Positions 37,114 through 45,694 of a stretch of DNA of 64,000 nt are shown one piece after another; the stretch's first letter is position 1, and every line of letters starts with the position of its first letter. The notes below the pieces were generated by a model, which did not search any database, was not told the DNA's origin, and worked only from the letters and a program-made list of their open reading frames with translations. Made by a program: the position numbers and the translations under genes. This stretch comes from Gluconacetobacter johannae (GTDB taxonomy: Bacteria > Pseudomonadota > Alphaproteobacteria > Acetobacterales > Acetobacteraceae), in NCBI RefSeq assembly GCF_025994435.1, contig NZ_BAQK01000013.1, forward strand, positions 1-64,000, given 5' to 3'.

Positions 37114-38069
37114 GGCTGGATCCTTCCGGCCGGCAGGCGTCGCGGCGTGGGCGCCGAACCACCCCCGCCGCCCAGCAGCCACAGGCCGCGAAGCTGGTCG
37201 GCCAGCTTCTGCAGGCTGGCCGCCGTCACCTGCGCCTGCGTCAGCAGCACGGGCAGTTCGGCCGACGTTTCCTGCAGGTTGCGGGCGATTGCCGGCAGGC
37301 GCGGGCTGGCCTTGCGAAGGTCGCCGGTCGCGGCCCGGACATTGGCCATGCTGGCGTCGGCCTTGGCCATCACCGCCGACATCTGGCGTTCCACCGGCGC
37401 CAGTTGGGCGATGGCGTCGTTCAGCGCCGCGACCGTCTTTTCCGCCTGGCGGATCAGCTCGTCATTGGTCATCAGGCGGCCCACGGTGCCCTTGCCGGCA
37501 TGCAGGTCGGTGATGGTGCCGTCCATTTGCGCCATCATGTGCTGCGCGCTGTCCAGCACGGGCAGGATCCGGCTGCGGATATCGGCGAAGGTCTGCGTGA
37601 CCATGTCGGCCGGGTTGGGCGCGTTGTGCGCGGTAACGACGGCGTAATGCCAGTCCATCTCCTGCCCGGTGCCACGGCTGATATCGATATAGTTCGCGCC
37701 GGCCACGACGAAGCGCTTGCGAATGACGGCGGTGCTGTCGCGCCGGATATAGGTTTCGATCTCGGGGTCGATGTCGGCCACCGCGTACATGCCACCCGAC
37801 GGGTTGATCCGGATACGGCGGATATTGCCGGCATGGATGCCCAGCACCTCGATATCGTCGCCGATGGACAGGCCGCTGACCCCGACGTCGGGCAGGACGA
37901 TCCGCAGCCGCCCCTCCGGCGTCAGCCAGTCCCGCAGGACGCCCGCCTCGATGATCGCGGCAAGGCAGATCAGCAACGACAGCAGCACGAGCACCCCGAC
38001 CCATTCGTCGGCATAGCGCACCCGCACGAGTTGCCGTGCCAGGTCGGTTTTCTGATCCTGGGCCATCAT
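37110..38069 (-). CDS. mlaD: MCE-domain lipid-binding protein (MlaD-like)
   Basis: A 319-residue protein with one membrane anchor at about 24-44 (VGVLVLLSLLICLAAIIEAG) and an MCE domain after it (about 50-135, with LSIGDDIEVLGIHAGNIRRI and RFVVAGANYIDISRG). The C-terminal half (150-300) is predicted coiled coil or long helix, as in single-MCE proteins that form periplasmic tunnels. It carries phospholipids or other hydrophobic molecules between the membranes. ATG at 38069 overlaps the stop of the ATPase gene (ATGA). A longer frame upstream is a shadow of that gene. Confidence 0.85.
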   Translation of the reverse strand: MMAQDQKTDLARQLVRVRYADEWVGVLVLLSLLICLAAIIEAGVLRDWLTPEGRLRIVLPDVGVSGLSIGDDIEVLGIHAGNIRRIRINPSGGMYAVADIDPEIETYIRRDSTAVIRKRFVVAGANYIDISRGTGQEMDWHYAVVTAHNAPNPADMVTQTFADIRSRILPVLDSAQHMMAQMDGTITDLHAGKGTVGRLMTNDELIRQAEKTVAALNDAIAQLAPVERQMSAVMAKADASMANVRAATGDLRKASPRLPAIARNLQETSAELPVLLTQAQVTAASLQKLADQLRGLWLLGGGGGSAPTPRRLPAGRIQP

Positions 38070-38761
38070 ACCCCCCGCATGACGAAAAGGCCTTCGTCGA
38101 GAAGGCGCAGATGGACATTCACCGCCTTGCGGTATTCGTGCCAGACCGCGGCATTCCGCGCGAACCACACCACCGCCGCCCCCCGATCCCGCGCGGCCGT
38201 CACGGCCTCGAGGAACGGCAGCATCGCATCCGGCGGCAGGGTGTCGGACACATCTTCCAGCAGCAGCAGGTCCGGCCGGCCCAGAAAGGCGCGGACGCAG
38301 GCGGCGCGCGCCAGGTCGGCGGCGGACAGGCGCCCCGGTGGCGAGACCGGCAGGCCGGGGAAGCCGAAGGCCTGGCCCAGCGCCATGGCGGCATCGATGA
38401 CCTCGTCGGTCGGCCGCGTGGTGTGATGCAGTTGCGGCAGCATGATGTTGAGATGCGTGCCGAACAGATCCACCCACGCGCCCTGCCGGGCGATCCGCCC
38501 GACGCGCCCCCGCAGGGCGTTCAATTGCCGGTCCCCCAGATCCTGCCAGTCCAGCCCCATGAAACGCACCGACCCGGCGGCCAGCGGCACCATGCCGCAG
38601 CACAGGTCGGCAAACAGCGTTGCCCGGCGCGGGTCGCGGCATTCGATGACGGCGGAATCGCCGGGCATCAGCCGCAGGTCGAAGGGCACTGGCGTCAGGC
38701 CGCTCTCGTCGAACGACGGCAGGGCCGCGCGAAGCTCCAGCATCGGGCCGCTCGCCACCAT
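38066..38761 (-). CDS. Degenerate ABC ATPase of the MCE operon (MlaF-like)
   Basis: A 231-residue ABC-ATPase-like protein in the place of MlaF. The Walker A region reads ECRDPRRAT (40-48) where GxxGxGKS/T is expected, so both the glycine loop and the essential lysine are lost (I read the DNA directly to confirm). The signature is LSAAD (145-149), Walker B ends LLLLED (165-170) rather than DE, and the H-loop region is VVWFARN without His. ATP hydrolysis by this subunit seems unlikely. It may be structural, or the operon may borrow another ATPase. It overlaps mlaD and lies three bases after the permease gene. Confidence 0.75.
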   Translation of the reverse strand: MVASGPMLELRAALPSFDESGLTPVPFDLRLMPGDSAVIECRDPRRATLFADLCCGMVPLAAGSVRFMGLDWQDLGDRQLNALRGRVGRIARQGAWVDLFGTHLNIMLPQLHHTTRPTDEVIDAAMALGQAFGFPGLPVSPPGRLSAADLARAACVRAFLGRPDLLLLEDVSDTLPPDAMLPFLEAVTAARDRGAAVVWFARNAAVWHEYRKAVNVHLRLLDEGLFVMRGV

Positions 38762-38764
38762 CGC

Positions 38765-39643
38765 TCAGAACCCCAGGCTGAACAGGATATTGACGATCAT
38801 CACCATCATAATTCCGCGCGCGAAGCCGCGCGGCATGATCGTGGCGACGGTGTCATCCTGGCTGACCAGCAGCCCGGTCATGCACGCCCCCAGCCCGACG
38901 AAGAACCCGACCAGGATGAATTTCAGCGGAATGACCAGAAAATCCCATGCCGACATCGCCGTCAGCACATCGGAGAAGAACGTCCAGACCGACATGTTCA
39001 TCGCCCCGGTCGCATGGGTCACGATGAAGCCCATCAGCAGGGAAATCACGGCGAAGATGATCCCCAGCGTGAAACCGCCCACCGTGAAGGCGAAGGTCCG
39101 GGGCATCACCAGCACCAGGAACGGGTCGATGCCCTGCGCCTGCATGGCGCGGATCTGCCCCCCCAGGGTCAGCAGGCCGATTTCGGTCAGCGACAGCATG
39201 CCGCTGCGGCCCAGCAGGATGATGCCGACCAGCACGGGGGCGATTTCACGCACCAGCACCGACACCAGGATCGACCCCGTCATCTGCGCCATGCCCGCGA
39301 AGCCCAGCCAGTACGCGGCCTGCGACACCACCGTCAGGCCGGCCAGCGTGGCGGTGAACACGGTGCTGAGAAACCCGCCGGCCACCACCTGGCGCAGGCT
39401 GAGCCGGAATTCGTAGCGGACGGTCCGGCGCCACGAATTGGGCCGCACGCTTTCGCGCAGCACACCCCATCCGGCGCCGACCAGGACCAGCGCGAAACGG
39501 ACCTGATGGCGCGTGATGCGCCCGATCCACGCCAGGGGGGGCCTGGCCCGGCCACGCCAGGCCACGATCCGGCGCCGGATCGACCCGCCCGGCGCTCCGT
39601 CCGGCGCATCCTGCCCCGGCTGCGTGGCGGCCCCATCCGCCAT
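38765..39643 (-). CDS. mlaE: MlaE-like permease of the MCE system
   Basis: A 292-residue inner-membrane permease of the MlaE family. After a Pro/Arg-rich cytosolic N-terminus (about 80 residues) come five to six helices with VAGGFLSTVFTATLAGLTVV, the characteristic VREIAPVLVGIILLGRSGM and MQAQGIDPFLVLVMPR. The N-terminal extension is longer than in E. coli MlaE (about 260). ATG at 39643 shares a base with the stop of the upstream cyclase-like gene. It would form the membrane core with MlaD and the ATPase-like subunit. Confidence 0.85.
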   Translation of the reverse strand: MADGAATQPGQDAPDGAPGGSIRRRIVAWRGRARPPLAWIGRITRHQVRFALVLVGAGWGVLRESVRPNSWRRTVRYEFRLSLRQVVAGGFLSTVFTATLAGLTVVSQAAYWLGFAGMAQMTGSILVSVLVREIAPVLVGIILLGRSGMLSLTEIGLLTLGGQIRAMQAQGIDPFLVLVMPRTFAFTVGGFTLGIIFAVISLLMGFIVTHATGAMNMSVWTFFSDVLTAMSAWDFLVIPLKFILVGFFVGLGACMTGLLVSQDDTVATIMPRGFARGIMMVMIVNILFSLGF

Positions 39644-42003
39644 CACCGCCGCCCTGCCAGGACATAGGTGCGGGTCATCCCCGCCTGCGGCACGAAGAAC
39701 CGCCCCCGTTCCCGGAACAGGAAACGCTGCCGCAGGATCAGGTAGACCTCCTCGGTCACCTGGATGGTGCCGACGTCCGGCGCCCCCTGCGCCATCATCT
39801 CGGCCATGCCGATGGCATCGCCCCACAGGTTGAAGACCTTCGGGTCCTGTCCCAGCAACCCACCGAACACCGGCCCCACATCAATTCCCATGCGGAAGAC
39901 CGGCTCCATGTCCGCCTTGGCCAGCATCGACAGCGACGCCTCGCGCATCGCCAGCGCGGCATTGGCCATGCGCTCGGCAGCGCCGGGGTCGGGCGTGCGG
40001 GAACATCCCGCGACGCAGACCAGCCGGTGGCCCAGCATCTTGATCGAATACAGGCCGTATTGACGCGCCACGCTCTGCAACTGCGTGGCCAGGCCCTCCA
40101 CCAGCGCCAGGACGCTCGCCGGGTCCCTGTGCGACGACGTAATCATGTCCGAGAACGTGATGACCATGACGGCCACCGCCGGAAACAGCCCCTCGGGCAC
40201 CGTGCCCGCCGTCCCGTCCAGCGACCCCGGCGGGACCAGGAACCCATCCCCGAACGCATGGTCCGCCTCCTCGGGCCGGGGCTCGCTGGCCAGTTCGTCG
40301 GCCGCCGCCGCCACCGCGCTATAATGCTGGGCCGCGAAGCGCGCCGCCACCACGCCCGCCATCATCGTCACGAAATGCGGCACCAGCCCCACGCGCGGCG
40401 CGTCCTCCAGCGTTATCACGCCGACCGGCCCCGACGCCCCCACGACCGGGGCCAGGAACAGCCCCCGGCTGCCGAAGGTCCGCATAAACAGGCGGTAGAA
40501 ATTGGCCGTGCGCGGATCGGCTCCGGCATCATCCACGCTGATGGCGTCCCCATGCGCCACCGCATCGAAAAAGGCGGTAAGGTCGTTGCGCGACAGTTCG
40601 AACCCGCCGGAATGGGCGTCATGCCGCGAATCGTAGCTGTCCACGCACAGCAAGGTCGCCCCGTCATGCATGATCCGCCAGATCGCCGCCCGCCGCGCGG
40701 ACGCCAGCTCGGCTAGGCTGCGCGTCAGGATCAGGGCTTCGTCCGTCGGGTTGAACAGGTCGGGATAGGCCGCGACCCGCTGGAGGACCTGGCTTTCATA
40801 TCCGGAAATGGCCTGGAAACGCTCCAGCTCCCGCGTCACATGGTCGGTCCGGCGGCCCTGGCGGAACAGCAGCGCGCCCAGCAGCGTCGCCAGCAGCACG
40901 ATCAGCAACGAGAACAGAAGGTTCTGCCGGCCATCCACCATCGCGAAACCGGCGAAATCGCTTTCGGGCGCGACCAGCAGCAACACCCATTTCTGCGCCG
41001 TCGCCGGCAGCGCCGCCGCGATGGTGACGAAATTGCGCTTGCGGCTGCGGACCGTGTGCGGGCCATAGCCCTCGACCCGATAGGCGTCGAAGGCCCCGGC
41101 CAGGACCGGATAGGTCTTCGGGTCGATCGTCATCTTCGACGGGTCCCACCCCGCCGCCTTCGCGATGTCGGTCATACGGCGTCCGGCCAGCAGGTGCCCG
41201 TCCTGGTCCACGATCAGGGCATGGCCGTTCTGCCCGATCTTCAGCGAATCGAGGAAATTGGTCAGTTCGTTCATCGACAGGTTGATCGCGAAGACATATT
41301 TGCGACCATTCAGCCCCTGATAGGCGATCGAGGCGGTGATAATCATCTGCCCGGTCTGCGCGATCAGGTAGGGCGCGCTCCAGAACAGCTGGCCCGACTG
41401 CATCGCCCCCGTATACCACGGACGGGTGCGCGGATCGTAATTCGCCGCCGTGTTGCTCTCGGTCCGCAGCGGCTTGCTCTGCGCGTCGAAGAACTGGTGC
41501 GTGAACTGTGCCCCGGCCCCTTCGCCGGTCAGTTCGGTGGTTTCCAGCCCCTTGCCGTTGGGGTCGCGTTCGATCAGGCTGAAATGGCCGTCGGTATCCG
41601 CAAGATAGAAGGAATGGATCTGCGGCACGTGCCGCAACATGCTGCCGCCATAGGCATTGAAGATCTTCCGGACTGCGGCCTCCGGCCCATGTTCCAGCAT
41701 GTCCCGCGCAATGACCGCCCCGGACGACGCGGGGGCCAGGTACTCGCCCACTTCCTGCGCGATATAGTTCTGCTGGCTGGTCAGCAGGTCATGGGTCAGG
41801 CCCAGCGCGCCGCTGCGAATCGTGCGGTAGGAATGAAGGCCGATTCCCGCGATGACCGCGATGACCAGGACGACGCCCAGGACGGGCACCCCGACATGGA
41901 GCAGGAAGCGCCTGACCCGATCCGAATGGGCGGCGGCGGGATCCACAATCTCGTCAGCGGCCAATGATATCTTCCCGGTCTGGTAGCGATACCACCCCAC
42001 CAT
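39643..42003 (-). CDS. Membrane sensor with dCache, GAF and degenerate nucleotide cyclase domain
   Basis: A 786-residue protein: cytosolic start, helix at about 35-58, a periplasmic dCache-type sensor (about 60-345, with YDPRTRPWYTGAM near 190), a second helix (about 350-372), a GAF-like region (about 400-570) and a class III cyclase domain (600-775). In the cyclase the first metal Asp (D619, TFSDM) remains, but the second is His659 (KMLGHRL), and the WGDAIGMAEM block (727-736) lacks the transition-state Asn and Arg. Catalysis of cAMP or cGMP is thus doubtful. The gene is first in a run overlapping mlaE, so it may sense an envelope signal for the MCE system. ATG at 42003 preferred over GTG at 42012. 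Confidence 0.75.
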   Translation of the reverse strand: MVGWYRYQTGKISLAADEIVDPAAAHSDRVRRFLLHVGVPVLGVVLVIAVIAGIGLHSYRTIRSGALGLTHDLLTSQQNYIAQEVGEYLAPASSGAVIARDMLEHGPEAAVRKIFNAYGGSMLRHVPQIHSFYLADTDGHFSLIERDPNGKGLETTELTGEGAGAQFTHQFFDAQSKPLRTESNTAANYDPRTRPWYTGAMQSGQLFWSAPYLIAQTGQMIITASIAYQGLNGRKYVFAINLSMNELTNFLDSLKIGQNGHALIVDQDGHLLAGRRMTDIAKAAGWDPSKMTIDPKTYPVLAGAFDAYRVEGYGPHTVRSRKRNFVTIAAALPATAQKWVLLLVAPESDFAGFAMVDGRQNLLFSLLIVLLATLLGALLFRQGRRTDHVTRELERFQAISGYESQVLQRVAAYPDLFNPTDEALILTRSLAELASARRAAIWRIMHDGATLLCVDSYDSRHDAHSGGFELSRNDLTAFFDAVAHGDAISVDDAGADPRTANFYRLFMRTFGSRGLFLAPVVGASGPVGVITLEDAPRVGLVPHFVTMMAGVVAARFAAQHYSAVAAAADELASEPRPEEADHAFGDGFLVPPGSLDGTAGTVPEGLFPAVAVMVITFSDMITSSHRDPASVLALVEGLATQLQSVARQYGLYSIKMLGHRLVCVAGCSRTPDPGAAERMANAALAMREASLSMLAKADMEPVFRMGIDVGPVFGGLLGQDPKVFNLWGDAIGMAEMMAQGAPDVGTIQVTEEVYLILRQRFLFRERGRFFVPQAGMTRTYVLAGRR

Positions 42004-42055
42004 AGGACGCACCCGTCCGGGGTGCCACCCTCAGGCCGGCTTTTGGCGCAGCGGC

Positions 42056-42736
42056 TCAACCCGTCCAGATCGGCTCCTTGATCTTCTCCAGGAAGCGCGC
42101 ATGCGCGGCCAGTTCGTCGGCTGTCGGCATCACCGGGCGCGGCGTGCGCTGGGCGGCATGGTCGTAGGTATAGGACACCTGGGCGGTACCCGCATCCTGC
42201 ACCGCCAGCCCCAGCCCGCGCTGGCGGCCACCCATCAGTTCCAGATAGACCTCGGCCAGCAGGCGGCAATCCAGCAGGGCGTTATGGGTGGTGCGGGCCG
42301 ACAGGTCGATGGAAAAGCGCCGGCACAGCGCATCGAGGCTGTTCGGCAGGCCCGGATAGCGTTCGCGCGCGATGTCCAGCGTATCGACCATGCGCTCCAG
42401 CGACAGCGGCGGCCGCTGCACGCGCTTCAGTTCGGCGTTCAGGAAGCCGAAATCGAACCGCGCATTATGGGCGATCAGCGCATCTTCCCCGATGAACTCC
42501 AGGAAGCCGTCGGCGATGTCGGCGAATTTCGGCTTGCCCTCCAGATCCGCCAGCGTGATGCCGTGCACCCGCGACGCCTCCTCGGGGATATCGCGCTCGG
42601 GGTGGACCAGCACATGGTAATGCTGGCCGGTCGGCAGGTCGCCGACCAGCTCCAGCGCCGCGATTTCGATCACCCGGTCGCCTCGGGCGGGGTCCAGGCC
42701 GGTGGTCTCGGTATCGAACAGGATCGACCGTTTCAT
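42056..42736 (-). CDS. dnaQ: DNA polymerase III epsilon subunit
   Basis: A 226-residue 3'-5' proofreading exonuclease of the DEDDh type: FDTETTGLDP (7-16), HNARFDFGFL near 92 and HNALLDCRLL near 150 hold the metal-binding D/E/D residues and the catalytic His. It is the editing partner of polymerase III. Its location after coaE and aroE is the usual alphaproteobacterial arrangement. It ends 52 bases before the sensor/cyclase gene, so read-through into that operon is possible. Confidence 0.93.
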   Translation of the reverse strand: MKRSILFDTETTGLDPARGDRVIEIAALELVGDLPTGQHYHVLVHPERDIPEEASRVHGITLADLEGKPKFADIADGFLEFIGEDALIAHNARFDFGFLNAELKRVQRPPLSLERMVDTLDIARERYPGLPNSLDALCRRFSIDLSARTTHNALLDCRLLAEVYLELMGGRQRGLGLAVQDAGTAQVSYTYDHAAQRTPRPVMPTADELAAHARFLEKIKEPIWTG

Positions 42737-42739
42737 CCG

Positions 42740-43363
42740 CTATTCCCCCTTGCGTCTGCATGTTCGCGGGTCGTCCGCCCGGCGCAGCCGCGCGATCAGG
42801 CGCCTGACCCGGCGCGTGGTGTCGGCACGCGACAGGCCGGTCAGGATCACGTCGTCGGCGCGCCGACGCTTCTCGCGGTCCGGCATCTGCCGCGCGATGA
42901 CCGCCTTGACCTGCTCCGGCGCCATGTTGCGCCGGCGGCGGACACGATAGGCCTGCACATCCACGGGCGCCGAGACGACCACCACCCGGTCGCACGCCCG
43001 ATCGCCGCCCGTTTCAAACAGCAACGGCACGTCCAGCACCGCCCAGCAATGGCCCGACCGCCGCGCCCGGGCCAGGAAGCGCGCACGTTCCTGGCGCACC
43101 AGCGGATGGATGATCCCCTCCAGCCCCGCCAACAGGGCCGGGTCGCCGATGACCGCCCGGCGCAGGGCCGCGCGGTCCAGCACACCATTCGTGACCGAGC
43201 TGGGCACCAGGCGGGCAATGGCCGGCAGGGCCCGCCCGCCCGGCGCCTGCACCGCATGGACCACGGCATCGGCGTCGAACACCGGAAATCCCGCCCCCCG
43301 CAGCAGGCGCGCCACGGTCGATTTTCCCATCCCGATCCCGCCGGTCAGGCCCAGCACCCGCAT
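42740..43363 (-). CDS. coaE: Dephospho-CoA kinase
   Basis: A 207-residue P-loop kinase doing the last step of coenzyme A synthesis. The Walker A loop is GGIGMGKS (8-15), followed by the usual FDADAVVH (29-36). The later DVPLLFETGGDRACDRVVVV block holds the lid and substrate region, and MPDREKRRRADDVI is the family's C-terminal motif. ATG at 43363 lies one base after the aroE stop; the longer frame upstream is a shadow. C-terminus is Arg-rich. Confidence 0.94.
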   Translation of the reverse strand: MRVLGLTGGIGMGKSTVARLLRGAGFPVFDADAVVHAVQAPGGRALPAIARLVPSSVTNGVLDRAALRRAVIGDPALLAGLEGIIHPLVRQERARFLARARRSGHCWAVLDVPLLFETGGDRACDRVVVVSAPVDVQAYRVRRRRNMAPEQVKAVIARQMPDREKRRRADDVILTGLSRADTTRRVRRLIARLRRADDPRTCRRKGE

Positions 43364-43364
43364 G

Positions 43365-44219
43365 TCAGCCCGCCAGGTCGGCGTCGAGCAGCGCCTGCAG
43401 TTCGGCATCCACCACCGGATCGACGCCGAACCATTCCCGAAAGCCCAGCCGCGCCTGATGCAGCAGCATGCCCAGCCCGTCCACCGTCGGCAGCCCACGC
43501 GCCCGCGCCGCGCGCAGCAGCGGGGTCATGCGCGGGACATAGACGATGTCGCAGACGGCCATGCCGTCCGGCGCGCGCGCCAGGCTGGGCGCGAACAGGT
43601 CGTCCGGCCCGCCATGCATGCCCAGCGAGGTCGTGTTCACCAGCGCCGCGTAGGCCGGCAGGCTGTCTTCCCACCGCGCCCAGTCCATGACCGTGATGCC
43701 GTCCAGCATTCCGGCCAGCGCCTCGGCCCGGCCGCGGGTCCGGTTGGCGACGGCGACCGGCACGCCCCGGTCCAGCAGGCTGGCCGCAATGGCCCGCGCG
43801 GCCCCCCCGGCCCCCAGCAGCAGGACGGGACCCCGCGCCACGTCGATGCCGTGCGCTTCCAGATTGGCGACGAACCCGTCGCCATCCGTCGAATGCGCCT
43901 CGATCCGTCCGTCGGCGGCGAACACCAGCGTGTTGACCGACCCCGACCGCAGGGCCGACCGGTGCAGGGTGTCGGCGATCGCGAACGCCGCCTCCTTGTG
44001 CGGGATGGTCACGTTGGCGCCCCGGAATCCGGCGGCCTGCAGGCCCCGGACGGCAGTCTCGAACTGTCCGGGCCGGACCGGCAGGGGCACGTACGCCCCG
44101 TCGATGCCATGCCGCGCCAGCCAGAAATTATGCAGCAGGGGCGAACGGGAATGTGCGACCGGCCAGCCGATGACACCGGCCAGCATCGTGCGGCCGGTCA
44201 GGGTGGGGCGCGCGCTCAT
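43365..44219 (-). CDS. aroE: Shikimate dehydrogenase
   Basis: A 284-residue NADP-dependent enzyme of aromatic amino acid synthesis. Substrate-binding motifs GWPVAHSRSPLLHN and NVTIPHKEAA (catalytic Lys) are present, as is STDGDGF with the second catalytic Asp, and the NADP loop GAGGAARAI. The ATG at 44219 overlaps the stop of the upstream gene as ATGA; the frame above it is non-homologous. Gene order aroE-coaE-dnaQ is conserved in alphaproteobacteria. Confidence 0.95.
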   Translation of the reverse strand: MSARPTLTGRTMLAGVIGWPVAHSRSPLLHNFWLARHGIDGAYVPLPVRPGQFETAVRGLQAAGFRGANVTIPHKEAAFAIADTLHRSALRSGSVNTLVFAADGRIEAHSTDGDGFVANLEAHGIDVARGPVLLLGAGGAARAIAASLLDRGVPVAVANRTRGRAEALAGMLDGITVMDWARWEDSLPAYAALVNTTSLGMHGGPDDLFAPSLARAPDGMAVCDIVYVPRMTPLLRAARARGLPTVDGLGMLLHQARLGFREWFGVDPVVDAELQALLDADLAG

Positions 44220-45016
44220 GCGGTGTGACAGGCCCAGGCCTGGGGCAGCACCCGGGCCAGGCGGTCCGCCCATTCGCGCTGGCCGCGCGCGTCCGCCACC
44301 AGATCCTGCCGGATTTCCAGTTCCACATAGGCAAGGCCGTTGCGCTCGGCATGGACGGGAATCGTGTAGTCGCTGCCGTCGGTCAAGGCATAAGGCTCAT
44401 TGTCGCCGACCAGCAGGCCGCCTTCCTCCTCCAGCAACGACTTGACGATCAGGCCGAAGCGCGGGGCGCGGTTGTGCAGGACCCCGGCATGCCAGGGCCG
44501 GGGCACGCCATCCATGTCCGGCGTGAAGCTGTGCAGGGCCACCACCACCGTCGGCCGCCCGTGCCGCGCCGCCAGTTCGTCGGCGATGCGCGCGTGATAG
44601 GGACGGAAGATCTCGTCCACGCGCCGGGCGACGTCGGCCGCATCCAGGTCCAGGTTGGCCGGCACGTCGGTCCCGTCACTGGTCCGCACGACAGAGGTCG
44701 GATGGCCCGGCGCCCGGTTGCAGTCGATCACCAGCCGCGAATAGACCTGCTCGATCAGGATCGTGTCCAGCCGCTCGGCCAGCAGGCGCCCCATGCCCGC
44801 CATGCCGATGTCCCAGGCGATGTGCCGGTCCCAGTCCGGCCCCGGCACGCCCAGGTCGCCCAGGCCGGACGGCACCGCACGGCCCGCATGGTCGCTGAGC
44901 AGCAGGAACGGCGACGCGCCCGATCGCCCATGGACGCCGACCGGCGCCGGGTCGCGGGGGCCCAGCAGCGTCCCCGACGGCAGGCCGCCGTCACGCGGCG
45001 GGTCATCCTGTCGCAT
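44216..45016 (-). CDS. N-formylglutamate amidohydrolase family protein (copy 1)
   Basis: A 266-residue FGase-family zinc hydrolase. Relevant blocks are LLLSDHAGRAVPSGL, the Arg-containing YSRLVIDCNRAPGHP, ALHSFTPDMDG, and YALTDGSDYTIPVHAERNGL with a final Glu. Annotated relatives deformylate N-formylglutamate in histidine breakdown, but no hut genes are nearby and many bacteria carry several such genes. GAGGAA precedes the ATG at 45016 well, making it better than the ATG at 45037. It is coupled to aroE by ATGA. A second paralogue is at 60725. Confidence 0.8.
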   Translation of the reverse strand: MRQDDPPRDGGLPSGTLLGPRDPAPVGVHGRSGASPFLLLSDHAGRAVPSGLGDLGVPGPDWDRHIAWDIGMAGMGRLLAERLDTILIEQVYSRLVIDCNRAPGHPTSVVRTSDGTDVPANLDLDAADVARRVDEIFRPYHARIADELAARHGRPTVVVALHSFTPDMDGVPRPWHAGVLHNRAPRFGLIVKSLLEEEGGLLVGDNEPYALTDGSDYTIPVHAERNGLAYVELEIRQDLVADARGQREWADRLARVLPQAWACHTA

Positions 45017-45094
45017 CGCTTCATTCCTCACGTGCATTCCATCCTGCCACTGGCTTTAGCGTGCCCGCCTGCCGCGCGAAAGCTGTCCGCGCGC

Positions 45095-45691
45095 CTACGC
45101 GCCGCCGGCCAGGCGGCGAATCCGTTCCTCGGCCCCGGCCTCGTCCCAGAGGACTGGCCCCACGACGCGCAGCACCTCGCGCCCCTGGCGATCGACCAGC
45201 AGGCTCAGCGGCACCCCCTCCTCGCGCAGGGCGGTGGGGATCTGCATCTGCGGGTCGCACAGCACCGGAAGCCCCGCGATGGCCCGCGCCTTGTAGAACC
45301 GGCGCACCGTCGCCGCCCCGCCCCGGTCGACGGACACCGGCAGCACCGCGATGTCGCCCGTCGCCGGCAATCGCGCGGCCAGACGCGACAGGGCCGGCAT
45401 TTCGGCCACGCAGGGCTGGCACCAGGTGGCCCAGAGGTTCAGGATCACGATCCGTCCACGCCAGTCGGCCAGATGCCGCGCCGCACCGCCTTCGTCCGTG
45501 AAGTCGATGGCCGGAAGCGGGGCCGGCGCGTGCCCGCGCAGGGCCGACAGCGAGACGGGCGCCAGTTCGTCCGCCGCCCGCGCGCCGGACGGTGCGAGGA
45601 TGGAATTGCACCCGAGCCATGCGGCCAGTAGGGTGCCGCCGTTCGCGAGCAGGGCGCGGCGATCAACGGGTGTCGACAGGGTCTGGGGCAT
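45095..45691 (-). CDS. tlpA: TlpA-like thiol:disulfide protein
   Basis: A 198-residue exported thioredoxin-like protein: a twin-arginine-like leader (VDRRALLANGGTLLAAWLG, cleavage near ARA-AD) then a redoxin fold with the active site ATWCQPC (Cys91, Cys94) and the cis-Pro VPLSLLVD region. It reduces cysteines of periplasmic proteins such as those in cytochrome maturation. Its start codon is only three bases from that of the divergent argH, so the promoters must lie inside each other's coding region. No good ribosome site is seen. Confidence 0.85.
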   Translation of the reverse strand: MPQTLSTPVDRRALLANGGTLLAAWLGCNSILAPSGARAADELAPVSLSALRGHAPAPLPAIDFTDEGGAARHLADWRGRIVILNLWATWCQPCVAEMPALSRLAARLPATGDIAVLPVSVDRGGAATVRRFYKARAIAGLPVLCDPQMQIPTALREEGVPLSLLVDRQGREVLRVVGPVLWDEAGAEERIRRLAGGA

Positions 45692-45694
45692 GGA

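Noticed and set aside
40141..40200. Loss of the first metal Asp in the cyclase domain
   Set aside because: A first alignment suggested it was missing, but TFSDM aligns with the FADI motif, so D619 is retained; only the second metal Asp and the Asn/Arg are called lost.
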